From Sulfurimonas sp. (GTDB lineage: Bacteria > Campylobacterota > Campylobacteria > Campylobacterales > Sulfurimonadaceae), in assembly GCA_021648465.1 (NCBI GenBank), contig JAKISR010000017.1:1-40496 (forward strand): a stretch of 40,496 nucleotides of DNA. The letters run 5' to 3'. Positions within the stretch are counted from its first letter, which is position 1; the number at the start of each line of letters is the position of its first letter. The notes below the pieces were generated by a model. That model searched no databases, was not told where the DNA came from, and was given only the letters and a program-made list of their open reading frames with translations. Made by a program: the position numbers and the translations under genes. Shown piece by piece: positions 6,167 through 14,568 of the stretch.

Positions 6167-7642
6167 TTGACAAAAAAAGCTGTTTTGGTAATAACAGACG
6201 GTATAGGTTACAGTAGTAAAACTGAACATAATGCATTTTATAAAGCTAAAAAACCAACTTATGATAAACTTTTTAATAATACTCCTCACTCTTTAATAGA
6301 CACACATGGTTTAAGTGTTGGACTTCCTGAGGGGCAAATGGGAAACTCAGAAGTTGGTCATATGAGCATAGGGAGTGGAAGAGTTTTGTATCAAGATTTG
6401 GTAAAAATTTCTTTGGCATTATCTGAAAAAACACTAGAACAAAATGAACAATTACAAAATCTTTTTAAAACTTCAGATAGATTACATCTGATTGGTCTTA
6501 TGAGTGATGGTGGTGTTCACTCTCATATAAATCACTTTATGAGTATTGCAGATATTGCAGCAAAAAATAAAAAAGAGGTTTTTTTACATTTAATTACTGA
6601 TGGAAGAGATGTTTCACCAACTTCTGCACAAAAATATTTAGCTCAAGTGAAAAATCATCTAAATGAAAATATTAAAATTGCAACAATTGGTGGTCGTTTT
6701 TACACCATGGATAGAGATAATCGTTGGCAAAGAGTTCAAAGAGGTTATGATGCGATTGTAAAAGCAATACCAAAAACTGATTTTAACCCAGCAAGTTATA
6801 TTGATTCATCTTACGCCTTAGGTGATACTGATGAGTTTATCTTACCAACTGCCTTTGAAAATTATGAAGGGATGCATGATGGAGACAGTGTTTTAACTAT
6901 TAATTATAGAAGTGATAGAATGAGAGAGCTAGTTTCTGCTATTTGTGATGAAAATTTTAATGGATTTCCTAGGCGATATGTAAAAGTAAACTTAGCAACT
7001 ATAACAGAGTATGATAAAAGTTTTAATTTCCCTGTACTTTTTAGTAAAGATGCACCTAAAAATACATTGGCAGAGGTTATTTCAAAAAAAGGTTTAAAAC
7101 AGCTTCATACTGCAGAGACTGAAAAATATGCTCATGTGACATTTTTTTTAAATGGTGGAATAGATGAACCATACGAGAATGAAACAAGAGTTTTGATTCC
7201 ATCTCCAGATGTAAAAACTTATGATGAAAAACCTCAAATGAGTGCTTTAGAAGTTGGTGAGGTTGTTTTAAAATCTATGAATCAAGAGTATGATTTTATA
7301 GTTGTAAACTTTGCTAATGGTGATATGGTTGGACATACTGGTAATGAAAATGCTGCAAAAATTGCAGTTGAGGCAGTTGATACTGAACTTGGTAAAATAT
7401 TACAAAAAGCAAAAGAGATGAATTATGCAGTTGTAATTACATCAGACCATGGAAATTGTGAAGAGATGAAAGATGATAATGGAAATATTTTAACAAATCA
7501 TACAGTCGGAAAAGTGTGGTGTTTTGTTCAAGCAGATGGAGTTAGTACAGTTGAGAGTGGTGGTTTAAATAATATAGCACCGACAGTTTTAAAACTAATG
7601 AATATAGAAATCCCAAAAGAGATGGATCACAGTTTGATATAG
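6167..7642 (+). CDS. gpmI: 2,3-bisphosphoglycerate-independent phosphoglycerate mutase
   Basis: GpmI interconverts 3- and 2-phosphoglycerate using two manganese ions and a phosphoserine intermediate, in glycolysis or gluconeogenesis. It belongs to the alkaline phosphatase superfamily. Visible landmarks are the metal-binding Asp11 in LVITDGIGYS, the nucleophile Ser61 in GQMGNSEVGH, the GGVHSHINH and TDGRDVSP blocks of the inserted transferase domain, and the C-terminal FANGDMVGHTG and ITSDHGNCEEM metal sites. The length of 491 residues is close to the usual 510. Translation starts at a TTG (6167) preceded by AAGGA. It diverges from mraY and precedes the fatty-acid genes after a structured 125-base spacer. 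Confidence 0.96.
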   Translation: MTKKAVLVITDGIGYSSKTEHNAFYKAKKPTYDKLFNNTPHSLIDTHGLSVGLPEGQMGNSEVGHMSIGSGRVLYQDLVKISLALSEKTLEQNEQLQNLFKTSDRLHLIGLMSDGGVHSHINHFMSIADIAAKNKKEVFLHLITDGRDVSPTSAQKYLAQVKNHLNENIKIATIGGRFYTMDRDNRWQRVQRGYDAIVKAIPKTDFNPASYIDSSYALGDTDEFILPTAFENYEGMHDGDSVLTINYRSDRMRELVSAICDENFNGFPRRYVKVNLATITEYDKSFNFPVLFSKDAPKNTLAEVISKKGLKQLHTAETEKYAHVTFFLNGGIDEPYENETRVLIPSPDVKTYDEKPQMSALEVGEVVLKSMNQEYDFIVVNFANGDMVGHTGNENAAKIAVEAVDTELGKILQKAKEMNYAVVITSDHGNCEEMKDDNGNILTNHTVGKVWCFVQADGVSTVESGGLNNIAPTVLKLMNIEIPKEMDHSLI

Positions 7643-7767
7643 TTCATTATTAATGAAAAAATCTGACTCCAAAGGAGCCAAGCTTTAGTGACCACAGCGG
7701 TCCAAGCAGAAGATAGCGAAATTACTTTCGATATCGTAATGAGTTTTATGAAATAAAAGGAAAATAA
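7643..7767. other. Structured spacer between gpmI and fabG
   Basis: The spacer holds several inverted repeats in a row. TTCATTA/TAATGAA at 7643-7657 begins directly after the gpmI stop. CTCC/GGAG lies at 7667-7677, GACC/GGTC at 7690-7702, and a 10-base stem GATAGCGAAA/TTTCGATATC with one mismatch at 7712-7735. None is followed by a T run, so a simple terminator is unlikely. Short reading frames exist in several phases without a ribosome-binding site. It may be a small RNA, a leader of the fabG transcript or a dispersed intergenic repeat. The last bases carry the fabG ribosome-binding sequence AAAAGGA. Confidence 0.4.
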
Positions 7768-8514
7768 ATGAAATTTAGTGGAAAAAATGTTTTAGTTACA
7801 GGTGCAAGTCGTGGTATTGGTGCTGAAATCGCAAAAACTTTAGCTAGTTTTGGTCTTAAAGTTTGGGTTAATTATAAAAGCAGTGCTAAAGAAGCTGACG
7901 CAGTTAAAGCATATATTGAAGCATCAGGTGGAAGTGCTGCTGTTATTGGTTTTGATGTAAGTGATGAAGATGCATTTATTGATGCAATTAAAACTATTGT
8001 AGCTTGTGATGGTGAGTTTTCATACCTTGTAAATAATGCTGGTATAACTAATGACAAACTAGCTCTTCGTATGAAAACAGAAGATTTTATGAGTGTAATA
8101 AATGCAAATTTAACATCATGTTTTATAGGTTGTCGTAAAGCAATGAAAGTAATGAGAAAGAAAAAATTTGGTTCTGTTGTAAATATAGCTTCTATAGTTG
8201 GTGAAACTGGAAATGGTGGACAAACAAATTATGCAGCTTCAAAAGGTGGTGTTATTGCAATGACTAAGAGTTTTGCCCAAGAATCAGCAACTAGTGGAAT
8301 CCGCTACAATACAATAACTCCTGGTTTTATTGAAACAGAGATGACAGCTAAATTGAGTGATGAGATTAAAGAAAATTTTACATCAAAAATTCCAATGAAT
8401 CGTTTTGGAAATGCTAGTGAAGTTGCTGAGGCAACAGCTTTTTTACTCTCTGATCATGCTAGTTATATAACAGGTGAAACACTTAAAGTTAATGGTGGAT
8501 TGAATATGGCATAG
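7768..8514 (+). CDS. fabG: 3-oxoacyl-[ACP] reductase
   Basis: FabG reduces 3-oxoacyl-ACP with NADPH in each round of type II fatty acid elongation. The 248-residue protein is a classical short-chain dehydrogenase. The cofactor loop TGASRGIG is at 11-18, NNAG at 89-92, and the catalytic Ser142, Tyr155 and Lys159 lie in NIASIVG...YAASKGG. The C-terminus ETLKVNGGLNMA is typical for FabG. AAAAGGA precedes the ATG. It heads the block fabG-acpP-fabF-accA, although acpP also has a promoter of its own. Confidence 0.95.
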   Translation: MKFSGKNVLVTGASRGIGAEIAKTLASFGLKVWVNYKSSAKEADAVKAYIEASGGSAAVIGFDVSDEDAFIDAIKTIVACDGEFSYLVNNAGITNDKLALRMKTEDFMSVINANLTSCFIGCRKAMKVMRKKKFGSVVNIASIVGETGNGGQTNYAASKGGVIAMTKSFAQESATSGIRYNTITPGFIETEMTAKLSDEIKENFTSKIPMNRFGNASEVAEATAFLLSDHASYITGETLKVNGGLNMA

Positions 8515-8555
8515 AGGTATTTTTATTTTTATTTTTAAAATAATTAAGTTAAGTA

Positions 8556-8564
8556 TGTTATAAT
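8556..8564 (+). promoter_or_regulatory. Extended -10 promoter of acpP
   Basis: TGTTATAAT, a complete extended -10 element, lies 34 bases upstream of the acpP start codon. It predicts strong separate transcription of acpP, as expected for the very abundant acyl carrier protein. Confidence 0.65.
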
Positions 8565-8598
8565 TTCGTGAATTTAAACATAAAACATAGGAGCTATA

Positions 8599-8826
8599 AT
8601 GGCACTTTTAGACGATATTAAAGAAGTAGTAGTTGAACAGTTAAGCGTAAATGCTGATGAAGTTAAAGAGGACGCAAAGTTCGTTGAGGATTTAGGTGCT
8701 GATAGCCTTGATGTTGTTGAACTTGTAATGGCCCTTGAAGAAAAATTTGATATTGAAATTCCTGATGATGAAGCAGAAAAAATTCAAACTGTTCAAGATG
8801 TAGTAGCCTATATCGAAAGTAAATAA
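8599..8826 (+). CDS. acpP: Acyl carrier protein
   Basis: The 75-residue acyl carrier protein holds growing acyl chains on a phosphopantetheine arm. The attachment site is Ser36 in the conserved GADSLDVVELVMALEEKF, and the protein is highly acidic with four helices, as usual. A GGAGC ribosome-binding sequence precedes the ATG. It sits between fabG and fabF with its own promoter upstream and a strong hairpin terminator downstream, so much of its message is probably a short monocistronic RNA. Confidence 0.97.
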   Translation: MALLDDIKEVVVEQLSVNADEVKEDAKFVEDLGADSLDVVELVMALEEKFDIEIPDDEAEKIQTVQDVVAYIESK

Positions 8827-8835
8827 TATTAGTTT

Positions 8836-8873
8836 ATTTTCTACTAAGTACTACTTAGTAGAAAATATTTTTT
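8836..8873 (+). terminator. Rho-independent terminator after acpP
   Basis: A perfect 14-base stem (ATTTTCTACTAAGT at 8836-8849 and its complement at 8853-8866) with the 3-base loop ACT is followed by ATTTTTT. It lies 10 bases after the acpP stop codon. It would separate acpP from fabF or attenuate read-through. Confidence 0.75.
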
Positions 8874-8928
8874 AGTAGTCAGAAAACTTACTGATTTTTA
8901 AAAAGTATTTTTTTTAGCGGAGATTTTA

Positions 8929-10146
8929 ATGAAAAGAATTGTAGTTACTGGGTTGGGCATGATAAATGCAGTTGGAAATGATAAAGAGAGCTCATTTAAA
9001 GCAATATGCGATGGTGAGTGTGGAATAGATAAAATCACTCTTTTTGACCCTGAGAACTATGCAGTAAAGATTGCAGGAGAGGTTAAAGATTTTGATCCAT
9101 CGACAGTGATGACACCAAAAGAGGTTAAAAAAGCTGATAGATTTATTCACCTTGGATTAAAAGCTGCACAAGAGGCTATGCTTGATGCTGCCTTGCCAGA
9201 AAATACAGATATGGAAAGATTTGGTATAAGTGCTGGTTCCGGTATTGGCGGACTTCCTGCAATTGAAAAAAATTCTATCATTATTCAAACTCGTGGACCT
9301 CGTAGAATTTCTCCATTCTTTATCCCTGGTGCGTTAGTAAATATGCTTGGTGGTTTTGTTTCAATTGAACATGGAACTAAAGGTCCAAACTTATCTAGTG
9401 TAACAGCCTGTGCGGCTGGCACTCATGCAATAAGTGAAGCCATGAAAACAATTATATGTGGTGGTGCAGATAAGATGTTAGTAGTTTCAGCAGAGTGTGC
9501 TGTAACTGGTGCAGGAATTGGTGGTTTTGCTGCAATGAAAGCACTATCAACAAATAATGAAAATCCAAAAGGTGCCTCTCGCCCTTTTGATGCTGCTCGT
9601 GATGGTTTTGTTATGGGTGAGGGTGGGGCAGCTCTTGTACTAGAGACCTATGAAGATGCAGTTTCTCGTGGTGCAAATATATATGGTGAAATAATTGGTT
9701 TTGGAGAAAGTGGTGATGCAAATCATATAACAACACCATCTCTTGATGGTCCAGCTCGTGCTATGAAAGCAGCATATAAAATGGCAGGTGAGCCTAAGAT
9801 TGACTATGTAAATGCACATGGTACATCTACGCCAATAAATGATAAAAATGAAACAGCAGCAGTTAAAGAGCTACTTGGTGGAAAAGAGAATTGTCCTCCA
9901 ATGAGTTCTATCAAAGGTCAAATTGGTCATTGTCTTGGTGCGGCTGGTGGTATAGAAGCAGTTACATGTCTTATGGCTATGAGAGATGGGATTATTCCTC
10001 CAACTATTAATTATGAAACACCAGATGAAAACTGTGATTTAGATATTGTTCCTAATATTGCAAAAAAAGCAGAACTAAATATTGTAATGAGCAACTCTTT
10101 TGGTTTTGGTGGAACAAATGGTGTTCTAATTTTTAAAAAAATCTAA
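8929..10146 (+). CDS. fabF: 3-oxoacyl-[ACP] synthase II
   Basis: FabF condenses malonyl-ACP with acyl-ACP during chain elongation. The 405-residue thiolase-fold protein shows the full catalytic triad of the KAS I/II class: Cys161 in SVTACAAGTH, His297 in NAHGTSTP and His334 in SIKGQIGHCLGAAGG. The C-terminal glycine-rich SNSFGFGGTNG is present. Beginning MKRIVVTGLGMINAVG, it matches FabF rather than FabB. AGCGGAG precedes the ATG. accA follows after 15 bases, so the two are co-transcribed. Confidence 0.95.
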   Translation: MKRIVVTGLGMINAVGNDKESSFKAICDGECGIDKITLFDPENYAVKIAGEVKDFDPSTVMTPKEVKKADRFIHLGLKAAQEAMLDAALPENTDMERFGISAGSGIGGLPAIEKNSIIIQTRGPRRISPFFIPGALVNMLGGFVSIEHGTKGPNLSSVTACAAGTHAISEAMKTIICGGADKMLVVSAECAVTGAGIGGFAAMKALSTNNENPKGASRPFDAARDGFVMGEGGAALVLETYEDAVSRGANIYGEIIGFGESGDANHITTPSLDGPARAMKAAYKMAGEPKIDYVNAHGTSTPINDKNETAAVKELLGGKENCPPMSSIKGQIGHCLGAAGGIEAVTCLMAMRDGIIPPTINYETPDENCDLDIVPNIAKKAELNIVMSNSFGFGGTNGVLIFKKI

Positions 10147-10161
10147 CTGTAAGGATTTAGT

Positions 10162-11097
10162 TTGGCAACATATTTAGACTTTGAACAAAAAATTAGATTT
10201 ATTCAAGAAGATATTATCTCTGCACAAGTTCGTCATGATTATAAAGCAGTAGAAAATCTTCAAAAAGATCTAGATAAAGAAGTTTCAAAAATATTTAACA
10301 ATCTATCTCCCTTTCAAAAGCTTCAACTTGCTCGTCATCAAGATAGACCATATGCACTGGATTATATAAATTTAATTATGAGTGATAAATATGAGATTCA
10401 TGGCGATAGACATTTTCGTGATGATCCTGCAATTTTATGTTATCTAGGTTACATTGGTGATGAAAAGGTTATGGTTATAGGTGAGCAAAAAGGTCGCGGA
10501 ACTAAAAATAAAATTAAGAGAAACTTCGGTATGCCTCATCCAGAAGGATATAGAAAAGCTCTTCGTGCAGCCAAGCTTGCTGAAAAATTTCATATTCCAG
10601 TTTTAATGCTTGTGGATACACCAGGTGCATATCCTGGGATTGGTGCTGAAGAGAGAAACCAAAGTGAGGCAATTGCTAGAAATTTAATAGAATTGGCTGA
10701 ACTTAATACTCAAACAATCTCTATAGTGATTGGAGAAGGTGGAAGTGGTGGTGCTTTAGCCATTGGTGTTGCAGATAAATTTGCTATGATGAGGTATTCT
10801 GTATTTAGTGTTATATCTCCAGAGGGTTGTTCTGCTATTTTATGGAATGATCCAAAAAAAGCAGAAGCTGCTACAAATGCTATGAAAATCACAAGCGAAG
10901 ATTTAAAAAACTTAGATCTAATTGATGATATAATTAATGAACCATTGATTGGTGCTCATAGAGACAGGGAAGCTGCCGCTACTGCAATAGCAGATTATTT
11001 TTTAAGCGAGCTATTTAAACTTCGTCAAATGACAAACCAAGATAGAATGGATACTAGATATAAAAAATTAACAAGTGCTGGAGCTTTCTCAGAGTAG
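10162..11097 (+). CDS. accA: Acetyl-CoA carboxylase carboxyltransferase subunit alpha
   Basis: AccA is one half of the carboxyltransferase that makes malonyl-CoA, the first committed step of fatty acid synthesis. The 311-residue protein contains the crotonase-like core with MVIGEQKGRGTK, FGMPHPEGYRKALR, VDTPGAYPGIGAEERNQSEA and GEGGSGGALAIGV, all characteristic of AccA. The partner accD is not in this window. Translation starts at a TTG (10162) with AAGGA 7 bases upstream. Its last 9 bases overlap the end of the convergent exonuclease gene. Confidence 0.96.
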   Translation: MATYLDFEQKIRFIQEDIISAQVRHDYKAVENLQKDLDKEVSKIFNNLSPFQKLQLARHQDRPYALDYINLIMSDKYEIHGDRHFRDDPAILCYLGYIGDEKVMVIGEQKGRGTKNKIKRNFGMPHPEGYRKALRAAKLAEKFHIPVLMLVDTPGAYPGIGAEERNQSEAIARNLIELAELNTQTISIVIGEGGSGGALAIGVADKFAMMRYSVFSVISPEGCSAILWNDPKKAEAATNAMKITSEDLKNLDLIDDIINEPLIGAHRDREAAATAIADYFLSELFKLRQMTNQDRMDTRYKKLTSAGAFSE

Positions 11098-11901
11098 TAC
11101 TTTTTCTTCATCTTGATTTTTTAAAAAAGGATCAAATTTTGGTCTTTTTAACCTTTTTGCCTCTTTTGAAAATTTTATAATGTCTTCTACAAAGTGGTAG
11201 CTATCATCTAAGTTATTAAGTGATAGTTTAAAGAGTTCATAGGTTGTCATTACATCACTCATTGCTCTATGGTGTATTGCATTAGGATATAAATTTAATA
11301 ATTTATTTAAATAAGAAAGAGCATATCTATAAGATTCTATAGTTCTCTCTGCTAAGAAAAGTGAGCATAAGCTTCTATTTAGAAGAGGCTCTAAACTAAC
11401 TTTTTGAAGGCTTTGTGATATAAAATTATAGTCAAATTTAACATCATGAGCTACAAAAATAGTATCACCTATAAAATGTTTAAATTCATACATCACTTGT
11501 TTTAGACTCGGTGCATTCTTTGTATCTTTAGTGGTTATACCTGTGATATCTGATATATGTTTGTTTATATTTTTGCAATGGACAAGAGATTCGTAAGTAC
11601 CAAGAATTTTATTGTTTTTTATTTTAACTGCAGCTATTTCTATAATTTGATGTTTATCTATTTTAGAACCATTAGTTTCGATATCTACTATACAAAATTC
11701 TGCCTCTTGTATAGATATAAATTTTGTTGCAAAGTAAAAATTACCTTGATGTTTTACAATATTTAAACCCTGTGAACGCCAAAGTTCTAGTGTAAAATCA
11801 AGTTCATCGTTTATTTGATCTTTTAGGGTTTTTAGAGATAAACCTTTAGATGAGAGCTTATGAATACTTTTAGAATCTAGCGGATATATATTATTTAGCA
11901 T
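11089..11901 (-). CDS. DEDDh 3'-5' exonuclease (DnaQ/PolC-epsilon type)
   Basis: The exonuclease domain covers about residues 67-240. The Exo I motif is Asp73-x-Glu75 (FCIVDIETNG), Exo II includes Asp157 (VAHDVKFDYNF), and Exo III contains His211 and Asp216 (HHRAMSDV), so the DEDDh active site is complete. An N-terminal segment of about 65 residues resembles a small helical and winged accessory domain. The frame is open further upstream, but the ATG at 11901-11899 overlaps the trpF stop by 11 bases and removes an unlikely hydrophobic leader. It could be the epsilon proofreading subunit or a related housekeeping exonuclease. The sequence alone does not decide. Confidence 0.85.
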   Translation of the reverse strand: MLNNIYPLDSKSIHKLSSKGLSLKTLKDQINDELDFTLELWRSQGLNIVKHQGNFYFATKFISIQEAEFCIVDIETNGSKIDKHQIIEIAAVKIKNNKILGTYESLVHCKNINKHISDITGITTKDTKNAPSLKQVMYEFKHFIGDTIFVAHDVKFDYNFISQSLQKVSLEPLLNRSLCSLFLAERTIESYRYALSYLNKLLNLYPNAIHHRAMSDVMTTYELFKLSLNNLDDSYHFVEDIIKFSKEAKRLKRPKFDPFLKNQDEEKVLL

Positions 11902-12475
11902 TAGCAATAAACTCTTTAACTTTAGAAGGGTCTTTGATCCCATGAGATATCTCAACACCACTACTAACATCAACACCATAAAAATTATACTCTTTTAATG
12001 ATGCTACATTTTGTGGGTCTAATCCACCAGCTAAAATAATTTTAGAACAATCTATATTTTTAAACCACTCTATATTTAATCTTTTGCCAGCTCCACCATA
12101 AGCATCACAATATGCATCTACTAATCTATACTCATCTTTATATTCTAAAATATCTTTAGGTTCTTTTGCTCTTGTTACTTTAATATATGGAACAAACAAT
12201 TGCTCATAAAGCATATTTGGAGCTTGAAAATGAATTTGTGCTAAAGTACATCCTGATTCTTGCATCAAGGAGTTAATGATTTGTGCATCAACATTTACAA
12301 AAAGTCCAACTTTTTCTATAAAAGGTGGAAGCTTTTTTATAATCTGTTTTGCATCAAGCGAGGAGATATACCTAGGAGATTTTTCATAAAATACAAAACC
12401 AATAGCATCAGCACCTGCTTCTATAGCTGTTATTGCATCTTCGTAAGAAGTTATACCACAAATCTTAGTTCGCAT
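11891..12475 (-). CDS. trpF: Phosphoribosylanthranilate isomerase
   Basis: TrpF converts N-(5'-phosphoribosyl)anthranilate to the carboxyphenylamino-deoxyribulose phosphate in tryptophan synthesis. The 194-residue TIM barrel starts with the signature KICGIT (catalytic Cys6) and continues with GADAIGFVFYEKSPRYIS. The general-acid Asp near 129 lies in LVDAY, and the phosphate-binding LAGGLDPQNV and VDVSSGVE strands close the barrel. It is isolated from other trp genes and instead lies 6 bases after rpe, which handles a similar sugar phosphate. It overlaps the exonuclease gene downstream. Confidence 0.95.
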   Translation of the reverse strand: MRTKICGITSYEDAITAIEAGADAIGFVFYEKSPRYISSLDAKQIIKKLPPFIEKVGLFVNVDAQIINSLMQESGCTLAQIHFQAPNMLYEQLFVPYIKVTRAKEPKDILEYKDEYRLVDAYCDAYGGAGKRLNIEWFKNIDCSKIILAGGLDPQNVASLKEYNFYGVDVSSGVEISHGIKDPSKVKEFIANAK

Positions 12476-12481
12476 AAGAGA

Positions 12482-13129
12482 TCATATTTGTAAACTTTTT
12501 ATTGCTTCTTCTTTAGATTTATGTTTAAATACATAACTTCCAGCTACAACAATATCAACTCCAACATCTTTAAGTTGTTGTATATTTTTATCATTAACAC
12601 CACCATCAACTTCTATAAGACACTTTGGATTAATTTTATTTTTCATTTCATTTAATTTAGTAGCTTTTGGTATAACACTATCTATAAAACTTTGTCCACC
12701 AAATCCAGGGTTCACGCTCATTAATAAAATCATATCTAACTCTTGAATTAAATATTCTATAGATTCTGGGGGAGTATGTGGGTTTAAAACTATGGCAGGT
12801 TTTATACCAAGAGAACGAATTTTTTGAATAAGTCTATGAGGATGTTTTTCCTCTTCTATGTGAAATGATATATATTTTGGTTTAAGAGGTGCAAAAAGTT
12901 CCACAAAAAAGGTGTTGTTTTGAACCATTAGGTGGATATCTAAAGGTTTTGTAGCACATTTAGCAATGGATGAGACAACTACAGGTCCAATAGTAAGGTT
13001 TGGAACAAAATGCCCATCCATTACATCTATATGAACTAAATCACAACCAGCATCACAGATAGCTTCAACATCTCTTTGTAAATTACCAAAGTCAGCAGAT
13101 AAAACACTAGGGGCTACTTTCAAAATCAT
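12482..13129 (-). CDS. rpe: Ribulose-phosphate 3-epimerase
   Basis: Rpe interconverts ribulose 5-phosphate and xylulose 5-phosphate in the pentose phosphate pathway. The 215-residue TIM barrel carries VAPSVLSADFGNL at the start, the metal and acid/base residues in HIDVMDGHFVPNLTIGP and DIHLMV, the MSVNPGFGGQSFI loop and the final EVDGGVND with phosphate-binding VAGSYVF. All family landmarks are intact. It lies 53 bases after the STAS/CheX-like gene and 6 bases before trpF on the same strand. Confidence 0.96.
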   Translation of the reverse strand: MILKVAPSVLSADFGNLQRDVEAICDAGCDLVHIDVMDGHFVPNLTIGPVVVSSIAKCATKPLDIHLMVQNNTFFVELFAPLKPKYISFHIEEEKHPHRLIQKIRSLGIKPAIVLNPHTPPESIEYLIQELDMILLMSVNPGFGGQSFIDSVIPKATKLNEMKNKINPKCLIEVDGGVNDKNIQQLKDVGVDIVVAGSYVFKHKSKEEAIKSLQI

Positions 13130-13182
13130 CCTTAATTAATTAATTTATCGTATTTTACTATGTTAGTATTAAGAAGATACTT

Positions 13183-14568
13183 TTATCTTGTTAAGAAAAA
13201 CAAAAATTTATTATCATCAAAAGATAAATTTACTTGAACACCTTTTCTGCCATCAACAACTTCAAGTAAACTATCAATATCTTTATATGTTCTTGGTAGA
13301 GTGATATTAACAGAAACATTTTCGTTAGATAAAAGAGTTTTTATATTTCCACCAACTATGTTTACAAGTTCAGCTAATGTATCTAAAATTAACTCTGAAT
13401 CATCTGTATTCTCTCCAATTAAAAGCTCACAAGCTTTTTTAGCAATTCCTCTAGGAAAAACTAAAATAATCATTCCATCTATATCTCCATAGTAACCGAT
13501 AGAGCTTGCGATTTTATCTGCTTTATCCTTTATTTCTAAATTATGAATTTCTGCAGATTCTTTAACAGCCTTTGCATTTGTCATCATCTCAATAGTTGAA
13601 ACAGCTGCATCTATAAACCTAGGAAGCTCTGCTACATTTTTTTTATTTAAGACTCTTTTATTTTTTATATTAGCTGCACTACTTGCACCCAACTCTTCTA
13701 ATAATTTTTTATCTAATAAAATATCATCAAGTTCATTGTAAAACAGAATTCCAGAATCCTCAAGAGTCTCTTTAAACTCTTTAGGAGTTTTGATAAATGA
13801 CATTCCAGTAAAACAGATTGATGCATTGTATTCTGCTGCCGAACTGGATAGTTTTGAGAAAAAATTAAGAGCATGAACATTCATCGCTATTACCTTGTAT
13901 GCGTCAAATATAAATAATCTAAAGCCAACATTTAAAGAATTATTATGATACTCCATATTGAAATTTTCATTTATTTCTACATCTAAAAAATCAGAAATTG
14001 TATATATTATAGCATTTCCTGTTACTCTCATAGCTATTTTTTGACCCATTTGACCTAGAAAGGTAGAATCTATAGTGTGTTCATAATCAGAATGTTTTTT
14101 TTCATATTCCTCTTTTGATTGAGCAACTATTGGATTGTGTCCATTATTATGCAACTCTATAGCTATTGCAGAGCGTTGAGAATTATCATTACTATATATT
14201 AAAATAGTTTTATTTTGATCTTTATAACTTGATGAGAAAAGATGGGCTATTTCTTGAGTTTTAAAAAGTGAAAAATATATTTCATCTTCAAAGAATTTTT
14301 TTATGGCTTTGTATTTATTTGTATCATAATCACAAAAACCTACAGTTGCATTATTTTTTTTTTGAATTTTTTTAAAAAGATTAATAAAGCTATCTAAACC
14401 ATTTTTATTAAAAAAAATAACTTTTTTAAGTGATACTAAGACCATGTCTGTTTTTAAATTTAGTATAGCTTCTACATCATCTATGCTTAATAAAGCAGCT
14501 ACGTTATTTCCATCTATAAAACCTTGAGGGGAAAGGATGGCTATACCATTTTTAAGTACAGGTTTCAT
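13183..14568 (-). CDS. STAS-like / CheX-like phosphatase fusion protein
   Basis: This 461-residue cytoplasmic protein has three parts. Residues 1-95 resemble a STAS domain (NGIAILSPQGFIDGNN...DMVLVSLKKVIFFNKNGLDSFINL). Residues about 118-300 begin with a receiver-like strand-helix start (KTILIYSNDNSQRSAIAIELHNNGHNPIVA) and include a second alpha/beta stretch without obvious phosphoacceptor site. Residues about 310-461 look like CheX/CheC: FIDAAVSTIEMMTN, SIGYYGDIDGMIILVFP, then Glu400-x-x-Asn403 in LAELVNIVGGNIKTL, which matches the ExxN phosphatase motif. A CheY-P phosphatase or CheX-like adaptor role is inferred. It is coupled to the HDOD gene by an ATGA overlap. Confidence 0.7.
   Translation of the reverse strand: MKPVLKNGIAILSPQGFIDGNNVAALLSIDDVEAILNLKTDMVLVSLKKVIFFNKNGLDSFINLFKKIQKKNNATVGFCDYDTNKYKAIKKFFEDEIYFSLFKTQEIAHLFSSSYKDQNKTILIYSNDNSQRSAIAIELHNNGHNPIVAQSKEEYEKKHSDYEHTIDSTFLGQMGQKIAMRVTGNAIIYTISDFLDVEINENFNMEYHNNSLNVGFRLFIFDAYKVIAMNVHALNFFSKLSSSAAEYNASICFTGMSFIKTPKEFKETLEDSGILFYNELDDILLDKKLLEELGASSAANIKNKRVLNKKNVAELPRFIDAAVSTIEMMTNAKAVKESAEIHNLEIKDKADKIASSIGYYGDIDGMIILVFPRGIAKKACELLIGENTDDSELILDTLAELVNIVGGNIKTLLSNENVSVNITLPRTYKDIDSLLEVVDGRKGVQVNLSFDDNKFLFFLTR

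Noticed and set aside
7653..7764. Short peptides encoded in the gpmI-fabG spacer
   Set aside because: Frames of 11-22 codons can be read in more than one phase, but none has a ribosome-binding sequence. The hairpin pattern explains the segment better.
11902..11979. Upstream extension of the exonuclease frame by 26 residues
   Set aside because: The extension lies inside trpF, is a hydrophobic run without similarity to the family, and the ATG at 11901 next to the trpF stop is a normal coupled start.
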